64,000 nucleotides of DNA from Fibrobacter succinogenes (GTDB lineage: Bacteria > Fibrobacterota > Fibrobacteria > Fibrobacterales > Fibrobacteraceae). Both the position numbers and the translations under genes were made by a program. Below the pieces are notes generated by a model. That model saw nothing but the letters and a program-made list of their open reading frames with translations. It was not told where the DNA came from and made no database searches. Where the stretch lies: assembly GCA_902762305.1 (NCBI GenBank), contig CACWNW010000003.1, positions 1 through 64,000 on the forward strand, given 5' to 3'. This document shows positions 34,164-41,686 of this stretch, piece after piece. The stretch's first letter is position 1. Each line of letters starts with the position of its first letter.

Positions 34164-35158
34164 CTTTCGATACTCTTCACGCACATTTCGAGGCCTTCGT
34201 CAAGCGTGACGACCGGTTTCCAGTTCGTGCGGGCACGAATCTTGTCGGTGTTCAGCAGGCGACGTTCCGGATCGGACTTGCGGAAACCTTCGAACTTGAT
34301 TTTCACATCGTCGATGCCCATCTTCTTCGCGATCAGCTTCACCAGATCCACGATGGAGATCTCTTCTTCGGTCGCGACGTTATAGACGGTACCATCGAGA
34401 GCCTCGGGCGATTCCATGAGTTCCATCACGGCGCGGCAGCTATCGATGTTGTGGAGGAACGTGCGCTTGTTGACCTTCGAGTTTTCGAGAAGCGTGACTT
34501 CGGGCTTTTCGAGAAGGTTGTTGATGATGTGCGGGATAATGTGGTCGGCAAAGCGTTCGTGCTTGCTGTACACGTTCGCAAAGCGGATAGAGCAGCCCTT
34601 GATTCGGCCCTTGTCCACGGCATCCTTCATGAAGAATTCCGTGAGCAGCTTGCCGACGGCATAGCTCGTGCGCTGGCTGTGTTCCGCGGTAGCAAGCACC
34701 AAAAAATCATCTTCGCGGACACCGCCGTTGGCGTTCCAAGACTGCATGGAGTACACTTCGGAAGTGGAGCAGTTCATGTAGGTATCCGCACCGAGGGCGA
34801 TTGCCATTTCGAGGAACATCTTCATCGACACGACATTCGTCTGGAAGGTGTGTTCAATTTCGTAGAAGTGCTTCGTATGGACTGCCGCGGCGCAGTTGAT
34901 GAAAATCAGGCGGCCGGAATACGAACCCTTGAGGCTCTTCACCTTGTCGGTGATGGAAGCCATGTGTTCCGCATTGTTGATGTCGTATTCGTAAAAGATA
35001 AAATCGTCACGACCGACCAGGTCCTTCACCGTATCGATGGAGCTGGCGAAGAAGTTGTCGAAGCCGACGACGATGTTGTCGTCCTTCAGCAGCTGGCGGG
35101 AAAGTTCGCTGCCGGTCATGCCGGTAGCACCACTTATGACATACAGATTTTTCTTCAT
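34160..35158 (-). CDS. Extended SDR-type NAD-dependent epimerase/dehydratase
   Basis: A 332-residue Rossmann protein with GATGMTGSELSRQLL (GxxGxxG), NCAAAVHTKHF, and the catalytic SYAVGK (Tyr-x-x-x-Lys) preceded by NCSTSEVYS. The fold and motifs are those of nucleotide-sugar epimerases or dehydratases, so its substrate could be a nucleotide sugar; but in this operon a reductive or epimerising step on a phosphonate precursor is also possible. It lies 13 bases after the phosphoesterase stop and overlaps the nucleotidyltransferase start by 4 bases. Confidence 0.85.
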   Translation of the reverse strand: MKKNLYVISGATGMTGSELSRQLLKDDNIVVGFDNFFASSIDTVKDLVGRDDFIFYEYDINNAEHMASITDKVKSLKGSYSGRLIFINCAAAVHTKHFYEIEHTFQTNVVSMKMFLEMAIALGADTYMNCSTSEVYSMQSWNANGGVREDDFLVLATAEHSQRTSYAVGKLLTEFFMKDAVDKGRIKGCSIRFANVYSKHERFADHIIPHIINNLLEKPEVTLLENSKVNKRTFLHNIDSCRAVMELMESPEALDGTVYNVATEEEISIVDLVKLIAKKMGIDDVKIKFEGFRKSDPERRLLNTDKIRARTNWKPVVTLDEGLEMCVKSIER

Positions 35159-35171
35159 GATAAGCCTCTGT

Positions 35172-35900
35172 TTAAATTCCTAATGTCAGACGATCCTTGT
35201 AGAACACATCTACCTCGTCCGTATAAAGTTCCTGTTCCGCCACGATATCGTACGGAACGCAAACATGCTCGTATTCCGTCGTCGCGGTATTGAGAATTCC
35301 GAACTGCGCGCAGGGATTGATATTGCGCGGCTGCCCGACGGAACCGGGATTGATAAAAACCGTTTTTTTCTTGTTCCTCGTACTCGGGGAATCCGCCTTG
35401 AAAAGCACTTCGAAGTAATGGCACACATGGGAATGGGCCGTCAGCACGAAATCGTACTGCGCATATTCTTCGCGCATGAGTTCTGCGGGCGTAAACTTGC
35501 CCCAGTACGGGTCGCCCATAATGCCATGCACCAGCAGGAACTTCTTGCCGTCGATTTCCAGGGAACAAGTGCCGTCGCGGTTCATCTTGTTGTTGATAAA
35601 GTCGATGGATTCCTGCGAAAGACGATTTTGCGTATAGTGGAGGATGGCACGCCCGCGGTCCGTCGCGAAACGGGTCGTGTCGTTGTCCATGACCGCCTTC
35701 TCGTGGTTTCCCCAGATTTTTGCGATAAACTTGTCGTCCATTTCGCGGACCATGTCCACAATTTCGTTCGGGCGCATGCCGTAATTGACCAGGTCGCCCA
35801 GCAACACGAACTTGTCGACATGGCGGCGGGCGATTTCTTCGAGAACGGCCTTCAATGCCGTCACGTTCGCATGGATGTCCGACAGCAGGGCAAGTCGCAT
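35172..35900 (-). CDS. Calcineurin-like metallophosphoesterase
   Basis: A 242-residue two-metal phosphoesterase of the YfcE-like group: SDIHANVTALKAVL (D-x-H), LLGDLVNYG (GD), IWGNHE (GNHE), VHG, TAHSHV (GHTH variant, AHSH) and FINPGSVGQPR. All metal-ligand motifs are present. It begins 2 bases after the phosphonopyruvate decarboxylase stop. In the operon it may hydrolyse a phosphomonoester or nucleotide-linked intermediate; it would not be expected to cleave a carbon-phosphorus bond. Function inferred from position only. Confidence 0.85.
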   Translation of the reverse strand: MRLALLSDIHANVTALKAVLEEIARRHVDKFVLLGDLVNYGMRPNEIVDMVREMDDKFIAKIWGNHEKAVMDNDTTRFATDRGRAILHYTQNRLSQESIDFINNKMNRDGTCSLEIDGKKFLLVHGIMGDPYWGKFTPAELMREEYAQYDFVLTAHSHVCHYFEVLFKADSPSTRNKKKTVFINPGSVGQPRNINPCAQFGILNTATTEYEHVCVPYDIVAEQELYTDEVDVFYKDRLTLGI

Positions 35901-35902
35901 TT

Positions 35903-37030
35903 TTATTTCCTCAGGAACTCCATCAAGGCGTTCTTGTTCTCGATAGGTGTCGTCGTCGGGCGGCCCAAATCCTTGCGGTTGCCCTTCTTCACCTTGACTT
36001 CGAGGAGCACGGGGCCTTCCATACCTTTGAGCTTTTCGAGAGCATCAGCAAGCGATTCCTTGCCGTCGGCAGTCAGGGCGTCCTTGTAGCCCACAGCACG
36101 GGCCACGGCGGGCAGGTCAATCTTGAGACCTACCGTCGGCTGGCCGCCCACGGAATCGTGCGCGCCGTTGTTGAATACCACGTGGACGTAATTTGCGGGA
36201 GACTTGCTAGCGACAATCGCCATGGAACCCATATGCATGATGGTCGCGCCGTCACCGTCGAAGCACCAAACCTTGCGGTCATTCTTTTCCATCGCGATGC
36301 CGAGCGCAATCTGCGATGCGTGTCCCATGGAACCCACCGTAAGGAAGTCGCGTTCGTGGCCTTCGCCCTTCTGGGCGCGGTATTCAAAGAGTTCGCGGCT
36401 GATCATGCCCGTCGTAGAGACAATGACATCCTTTTCGCCAAGCGCTGCGGCCACTGTCTGGATGGCTTCTTCGCGGCTCATCGTCAAATCGTTCTTTTCG
36501 ACACTCTGGAGCTTGTAATCCTCGAAGGTATCCTTCTCGATGACAAGCGCATAGACCTCGCCCGTTTCCTTCATCGTCTTGACGGCCTTCGCAATCTGCT
36601 TTGCGGCCTTGTCCTCTTCCTTACAGAGCACGTCGAAATTCACGCCCATCGTGTTGAGGATACCGGTCGTCACCTTGCCCTGCTTCACATGCTGCGGCTC
36701 GTCGTGAACACCCGGGCGGCCGCGCCAGCCAATGAGGAGCAGCACGGGAATGTTGTAGACTTCCTTGTCCGTAAGCGAGGCGAGCGGGTTGATGATGTTG
36801 CCTTCGCCAGAATTCTGCATATAGACAACGCCAATCTTTCCTGTAGCGAGGTGATAGCCTGCGGCAAGGCCCACGGCGGCACCTTCGTTCGCTGCAATCA
36901 CGTTATGCCTTGCATCCTTGTTGTCGGCAATGTAGGCGCAAATGTTCTTGAGCAAGGAATCGGGAACCCCGGCAAAAAAGTCAATGCCGTAGGAACCGAG
37001 CGTGTCGATAAAAAACTTCGGACTGATCAT
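35903..37030 (-). CDS. ppd: Phosphonopyruvate decarboxylase
   Basis: A 375-residue ThDP enzyme that drives phosphonate synthesis by decarboxylating phosphonopyruvate to phosphonoacetaldehyde, pulling the unfavourable PEP mutase reaction forward. The N-terminal half has FAGVPDSLLKNIC and ANEGAAVGLAAGYHLATGK (the catalytic Glu), with GEGNIINPLASL; the C-terminal half has the cofactor motif CFDGDGATIMHMG...NNGAHDSVGGQP. Length fits the family. It starts 2 bases after the PEP mutase stop, the classical pairing for authentic phosphonate production. Confidence 0.95.
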   Translation of the reverse strand: MISPKFFIDTLGSYGIDFFAGVPDSLLKNICAYIADNKDARHNVIAANEGAAVGLAAGYHLATGKIGVVYMQNSGEGNIINPLASLTDKEVYNIPVLLLIGWRGRPGVHDEPQHVKQGKVTTGILNTMGVNFDVLCKEEDKAAKQIAKAVKTMKETGEVYALVIEKDTFEDYKLQSVEKNDLTMSREEAIQTVAAALGEKDVIVSTTGMISRELFEYRAQKGEGHERDFLTVGSMGHASQIALGIAMEKNDRKVWCFDGDGATIMHMGSMAIVASKSPANYVHVVFNNGAHDSVGGQPTVGLKIDLPAVARAVGYKDALTADGKESLADALEKLKGMEGPVLLEVKVKKGNRKDLGRPTTTPIENKNALMEFLRK

Positions 37031-37032
37031 GA

Positions 37033-38343
37033 TTACTTCTTCATCGTTCCGGGAATGAGGTTCAAAATCTGCTTGATAGGCATGCAGTAGTCATTGGAAG
37101 CCTCGAGGCTACGGCTGTGCGTCAGGATAGATTCGGCGCACTTCACCATGGCGGGGTATGCAGACCTCAGCATGTGGTTTGCATAGATGACCACGTTGAT
37201 GCCCCAGGTCGCCAGTTCCTCTTCGGTAAACTGGTTGTAGGTCGTAGGCACGGCGACAATCGGCGTATGCGCATCCTTCTCGCGGAAGCGCTTGCAGAAT
37301 TCCTTGATGTCCTCGCCGCTCTTGTCCTTGGAATGGATCATGATGCCGTCAGTACCGGCAGCCACGTAGGCATGGCAGCGTTCCAGAGCATCGTCCACGG
37401 ACTTGCCCGCAATGAGCGATTCGCAGCGGGAAATCACCATGAAATCGTTCGTGATCTGGGCGTCCTTGCCCGCACGGATCTTGGTGCAGAAACCCTCGAT
37501 AGTGTCCTGCGTCTGGATGGCATCCGTCCCGAACAGGGAGTTCTGCTTGAGCCCCACCTTGTCCTCGATAATAACCGCGGAGATGCCGAGGCGCTCGAGC
37601 GTGCGGACCGTAAAGCCGAAGTGTTCCACCTTTCCACCCGTGTCCCCGTCGAAAATGACCGGCTTGGTCGTGACTTCGAGCGTGTCGTTCAGATCGTGCA
37701 GGCGGGTCGTAAGGTCCACCGCCTCGATATCCGGCTTGCCCTTGCTCGTGGAATCCGTAAGGGACGAAGACCACATGCCGTCGAACTCGCGGACGCAACC
37801 GTTGACTTCGACACTCGTGTGTTCGGCAATAAGGCCGGTAAGGCCGTTGTGAGATTCTAGAATACGGACAATCGGCTTTGCTGCGATTAGACGGCGCAAT
37901 GAAGAAAGTCTCGCCTGCGGAGTCGTGCCCAGCGATTCCATTTCCTTCTTGAGGCCGGTCGAGGTAATGCCCTGCGTATAGGGGATTTCAATCACCTTGC
38001 CGCCCAGGGATTCCATGACCTTGAAAACCTCGTCACGGATATACTTGTCCGGGCCGTAGAGCCAATCGTCGCCGTGGATGATGTAGTCCGGCTTGTACTT
38101 TTTCAGGTTCTCGACATAGCTCCATTCATCTTGCGGAACGACCTTAGACACACCCTTGATATTCTCGATGACATTCTTGCGCTGTTCGTAGTTCAAATAC
38201 GGAAGGCGCTTATGCGTCGCTATCGCCTTGTCCGTAAAAAGCCCAATCATCACGTCACCGTACTTGGTGCCCTCATTGATAATATTGATAAGACCGGGAT
38301 GCATAATATCCCCAATCATTCCTAGATAAACAGTCTTTGCCAT
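37033..38343 (-). CDS. pepM: Phosphoenolpyruvate mutase with N-terminal nucleotidyltransferase domain
   Basis: A 436-residue fusion. Residues ~150-436 are PEP mutase, rearranging PEP to phosphonopyruvate; the diagnostic EDKVGLKQNS (EDK-x5-NS, near 260) separates it from isocitrate-lyase relatives, and FDGDTGG supplies the metal site. Residues 1-135 are a TagD-like nucleotidyltransferase domain (YLGMIGDIMHPGLINIINEG; ITSTGLKKEM). Its HxGH motif reads HPGL (15-18), so the second His is Leu and activity may be altered. AAGGTG precedes the ATG. This is the first gene of a six-gene, tightly packed operon (38343 to 32235) and shares its upstream region with the divergent 38460 glycosyltransferase gene. 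Confidence 0.95.
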   Translation of the reverse strand: MAKTVYLGMIGDIMHPGLINIINEGTKYGDVMIGLFTDKAIATHKRLPYLNYEQRKNVIENIKGVSKVVPQDEWSYVENLKKYKPDYIIHGDDWLYGPDKYIRDEVFKVMESLGGKVIEIPYTQGITSTGLKKEMESLGTTPQARLSSLRRLIAAKPIVRILESHNGLTGLIAEHTSVEVNGCVREFDGMWSSSLTDSTSKGKPDIEAVDLTTRLHDLNDTLEVTTKPVIFDGDTGGKVEHFGFTVRTLERLGISAVIIEDKVGLKQNSLFGTDAIQTQDTIEGFCTKIRAGKDAQITNDFMVISRCESLIAGKSVDDALERCHAYVAAGTDGIMIHSKDKSGEDIKEFCKRFREKDAHTPIVAVPTTYNQFTEEELATWGINVVIYANHMLRSAYPAMVKCAESILTHSRSLEASNDYCMPIKQILNLIPGTMKK

Positions 38344-38421
38344 GCTTCACCTTTCTTGAAACAATCTATAGGCTTAATTTAGAAAATAAAAGTCCTACAC
38401 ATCCCGCCAACAGCCGAAAAG

Positions 38422-38450
38422 TTGACCATTTACACTCATATAGATATATT
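38422..38450 (+). promoter_or_regulatory. Promoter of the 38460 operon, near-leaderless
   Basis: TTGACC (38422-38427), 17 bases, TATATT (38445-38450) followed by TG. Only nine bases separate the -10 box from the ATG at 38460, so transcription should start within about 3 bases of the start codon; there is no ribosome-binding site. Confidence 0.75.
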
Positions 38451-38459
38451 TGTCAGCAT

Positions 38460-39401
38460 ATGCAATTACGTACCCAAGAAGAAATCACGGCGAAATGGCC
38501 CGAGAACGCCGAGCCGATTGTCTGTGTCCGCTGTATCACTTTCAAGCAAGAAAAATTCATCGCAAAATGCCTGGAAGGCTTCCTTATTCAGGAAACGGAT
38601 TTTCCTTTCGAGGTCATGATTCACGAGGACGCGAGCCCGGACAGGACCGCCGATATCATTCGCGAGTACGAGGCTAAATACCCCAGGATTCTGAAGCCCC
38701 TTTACGAGACCGAAAACCAGTGGAAAAAGCAGGACGGGACATTCACGCGAATCGTCACGGGAATGCTCAAGCGAAAATACGTCGCCATGTGCGAAGGAGA
38801 CGACTACTGGACCGACCCGCACAAGTTGCAGAGGCAAATAGACTTCCTGGAAAGCCATCCCGAATATTCCATGATTTTCCACGGGGCCACAGTTGTCGAT
38901 GCCGACGGGAACCCTTCCCCGGATGACCCCTACGCACCGCTCGAAGACCGCGACTACAATGCTTCCGAACTTTACGAGAACTGGGTCGTACCGACCGCAT
39001 CGATGATTTACAGGCGCGAAGTCCTCGACTACAAAATCAAGAACCCGGACAACATCCTGAACGGAGACATCTTCCTGGTTGAAAAATGTGCGCATTCCGG
39101 CAAGGTCCGCTGCATCAACAAGAAGATGTCCGCCTACCGAAAGCATGCCGGCGGAGTCACGTGGGACGAAAAACTCAAGATAAAGAGGGCGCTCGCACTG
39201 CCGAACCACATCCGGGAACTGAAGGTGAACTTCACCGACATCAACCGCAAGCGCATCAATACGGACTTGTGCAGGAGCCTCATACACGTCGCGCACATCG
39301 AAGGCAAGCGCAAGCACCTGCGCGACCTGATCGAAGCATTCTTCCTTTCCCCTTCGACGTTCATCAAGGCGCTCCGGAAAAAGAAGATTTTCTCGAAATA
39401 G
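38460..39401 (+). CDS. Family 2 glycosyltransferase
   Basis: A 313-residue GT-A enzyme: VCVRCITFKQEKFIAKCLEGFL at the N-terminus, HEDASPDRTADII (nucleotide site), and MCEGDDYWTDPHKLQRQIDFL containing the metal-binding EGDDYW. It adds a sugar to the lipid-linked repeat unit on the cytoplasmic face. The 38460 ATG matches the family start and follows a strong promoter; an in-frame codon at 38337 lies upstream of that promoter and is rejected. It is the first of three genes (GT2, GT4-like, lyase) spaced by 15-16 bases. Confidence 0.9.
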   Translation: MQLRTQEEITAKWPENAEPIVCVRCITFKQEKFIAKCLEGFLIQETDFPFEVMIHEDASPDRTADIIREYEAKYPRILKPLYETENQWKKQDGTFTRIVTGMLKRKYVAMCEGDDYWTDPHKLQRQIDFLESHPEYSMIFHGATVVDADGNPSPDDPYAPLEDRDYNASELYENWVVPTASMIYRREVLDYKIKNPDNILNGDIFLVEKCAHSGKVRCINKKMSAYRKHAGGVTWDEKLKIKRALALPNHIRELKVNFTDINRKRINTDLCRSLIHVAHIEGKRKHLRDLIEAFFLSPSTFIKALRKKKIFSK

Positions 39402-39417
39402 CCACGGAACGGGCCCG

Positions 39418-40464
39418 ATGAAAAAGATTCTCCTGATTTCGAACCGCGTGATGCACTACCGCAGCCGCATCTACAACAAGTTCTTCGACATGTTCAAGGA
39501 ACTCGGTTACGAATTCCATGTGGCGAGCAACGATTTCCAGAAGGTGGATTTCCCGATTCGCTACATCCGGCACGACGCTCCTTTCAGCACCGGGAACTAC
39601 ACCAGGCTCATCGCCGAAATCAAGCCCGACGTGTGCATCAACTTCTTGCACCTGAAGGACAAGCTAATCATCCCGCTAACGTTCTACTGCCGGTGGAAAA
39701 AGATTCCCATGATTTACTGGAATCACGGAATCAATATCAAGACGCCCGACGCGAAACTCAAGAATTCCATTTTCCACTTTATCCACACCATCAGCAGCGC
39801 AATTATCCTCTATTCGCCCGCGCAACTGAAATACCTGAGCAAGCGGAACCAGAAAAAGACGTTTATCGCGAAGAACACCCTCGACTTTTCCGATGTCGAC
39901 CGGAAGGCGTTGCGTACACCCGACGAAGTCAAGGCGGCCTACGGCATCAAGGAAGCGAAGGTCATCCTCTACATTTCGCGCATCCTCCCCTACAAGGGGC
40001 TCGACATTCTGCTGGAGCAGTTCAAGGACAGCACGGATACCGCACTTGTCGTTGTCGGCGGCGGGATAAGCGAGCAGCAGCAGGCCATAATCGATTCCAC
40101 CCCGCACTACTATTACCTCGGTGAAAAGTACGGCAAGGACGTGGACGAAATCTACAGCATCGGGAGCGTATTCAGCACGCCGGGCCACATCGGGCTCGCG
40201 CTGAACCAGGCCATGTTCTGGGGTATTCCCGTCGTGGTACTGAACCGCATCCACGCGCCCGAAATCATCTACCTGAAAAACGGCGAGAACGGGTTCATCG
40301 TCGATTCCGAAGCGGAACTCAAGGCAAAGATTCTCGAAATATGCAACGACACGGAACTGCACAGCCGCATGTCCGCAGCCGCCCGCCATACCTACGAGAC
40401 CGAGATGCAAATCGAGAACATGTTCCAGGGCTTTATCGACGCAATCCGCTTCGTAGGAAAGTAA
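39418..40464 (+). CDS. Glycosyltransferase, GT-B fold (GT4-like)
   Basis: A 348-residue GT-B enzyme. The N-terminal half opens ILLISNRVMHYRSRIYN; the C-terminal half has ILYISRILPYKGLDILLEQF, LVVVGGG and the donor-binding stretch STPGHIGLALNQAMFWGIPVV ... GENGFIVD. The usual GT4 E-x7-E region is degenerate (first Glu not obvious), so GT4 assignment is tentative. Sugar specificity unknown. It follows the GT2 gene by 16 bases in the same operon. Confidence 0.85.
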   Translation: MKKILLISNRVMHYRSRIYNKFFDMFKELGYEFHVASNDFQKVDFPIRYIRHDAPFSTGNYTRLIAEIKPDVCINFLHLKDKLIIPLTFYCRWKKIPMIYWNHGINIKTPDAKLKNSIFHFIHTISSAIILYSPAQLKYLSKRNQKKTFIAKNTLDFSDVDRKALRTPDEVKAAYGIKEAKVILYISRILPYKGLDILLEQFKDSTDTALVVVGGGISEQQQAIIDSTPHYYYLGEKYGKDVDEIYSIGSVFSTPGHIGLALNQAMFWGIPVVVLNRIHAPEIIYLKNGENGFIVDSEAELKAKILEICNDTELHSRMSAAARHTYETEMQIENMFQGFIDAIRFVGK

Positions 40465-40479
40465 AAAAGCAGGCCCGCC

Positions 40480-41679
40480 ATGTTCCGACTGCTCCTGGCC
40501 CTATTCCTCGCCACCCCATGCTTCGCGCAGTTCCTGTGGAACGGGGCGCACCTGAAGCAGGTCCGCGAGAGCCTCCAGGCAAAGGACAGCCCGTATGCAG
40601 AGGCGTTCCGCGGGCTCGAATCAACCGCAAAATCCATGCTGCAAGGAAAAGACGTTTCCGTCATGGACAAGAAGCATGTACCCGCAAGCGGGAACAAGCA
40701 CGACTACGCAAGCCTTTCGCGATACTTCTGGCCGGATTCCAGCAAGCCCGACGGACTCCCCTACATTTCCCGCGACGGCGTGAGCAACCCGGAACTGAAG
40801 GAATACGACCGCGAAGCACTCGACAAGATGAGCCGTCGCGTACAGACGCTCACCCTCACATGGTTCCTGGGCGGGGACACCGCGTTCGCAGCCGCAGCGC
40901 TGAAACAAATCCGTGTGTGGTTTATTAACGACTCCACCAGAATGAACCCGAACATGAATTTCGCGCAGATGATTCCCGGGCGCAATCACGGCAAGGGCTA
41001 CCCCTTCGGCGTCCTGGACGGATACTCCTTCGTGCAGATGATGGATGCGCTCGCGCTTCTGGAATCCTATGAAGGCTACAAGCCCGCCGACCGCGCCGCA
41101 ATGAAGAAGTGGTTCTCCGAATACGTGCAGTGGCTTGCCACGAGCGAGCAGGGCCTCGAGGAGAGCAGGGCAAAGAATAACCACGGCACGACATACGATA
41201 CGCAACTGCTGGCCTACAGCCTCTACACCGGTGACCGCAATACGGCAGAACGGCTCATCGCGCATTTCGCGGAAAGGCATATCCTGAAGCAGGTCGAAAA
41301 GGACGGGAGGCAGCCCGAAGAACTCAAGCGTACACTCGCGTTTCACTATTCCTGGTACAACCTCTCACACATGCTGGATTTTTACACCATCGCAAGGAAC
41401 AACGGGCTCGATATCCGCAAGGCGACCGAAATCCAGGGGCGTTCATTCTACAAAGCGTTCGACTTTCTGGCAGGCTACATCGGGAAAGATTCCAGGCAGT
41501 GGCCCTACAAGCAGATTTCCGGCTGGGACAACGCGCAAAAGGAACTGACCCGCGATCTATATCGGGTATACCTACTAGATACAAACAAAGTAAAATATCG
41601 CAACATCTATTACAGCAACAGGAACAAAGCCGGCTACGGGATGTTCAACCTGCTGTATGTCAGGGCTACGGATCTATAG
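40480..41679 (+). CDS. Secreted alginate-lyase-superfamily protein (PF05426-like)
   Basis: A 399-residue exported protein with signal peptide MFRLLLALFLATPCFA. The (alpha/alpha)-toroid signature NNHGTTYDTQ (about 233-242: Asn, His, Tyr) is the catalytic pattern of PL5/alginate_lyase-domain enzymes, with TWFLGGDTAFAAAAL and HYSWYNLSHMLDFY as flanking helices. Being the third gene of a glycosyltransferase operon, it probably trims or clears the cell's own uronic-acid-containing polymer in the periplasm, as AlgL does in alginate producers. The presence of an AlgD-type GDP-mannose dehydrogenase at 60889 fits a mannuronate-containing substrate. Possible alternative: a lyase for dietary polysaccharides. 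Confidence 0.8.
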   Translation: MFRLLLALFLATPCFAQFLWNGAHLKQVRESLQAKDSPYAEAFRGLESTAKSMLQGKDVSVMDKKHVPASGNKHDYASLSRYFWPDSSKPDGLPYISRDGVSNPELKEYDREALDKMSRRVQTLTLTWFLGGDTAFAAAALKQIRVWFINDSTRMNPNMNFAQMIPGRNHGKGYPFGVLDGYSFVQMMDALALLESYEGYKPADRAAMKKWFSEYVQWLATSEQGLEESRAKNNHGTTYDTQLLAYSLYTGDRNTAERLIAHFAERHILKQVEKDGRQPEELKRTLAFHYSWYNLSHMLDFYTIARNNGLDIRKATEIQGRSFYKAFDFLAGYIGKDSRQWPYKQISGWDNAQKELTRDLYRVYLLDTNKVKYRNIYYSNRNKAGYGMFNLLYVRATDL

Positions 41680-41686
41680 GATAAAT

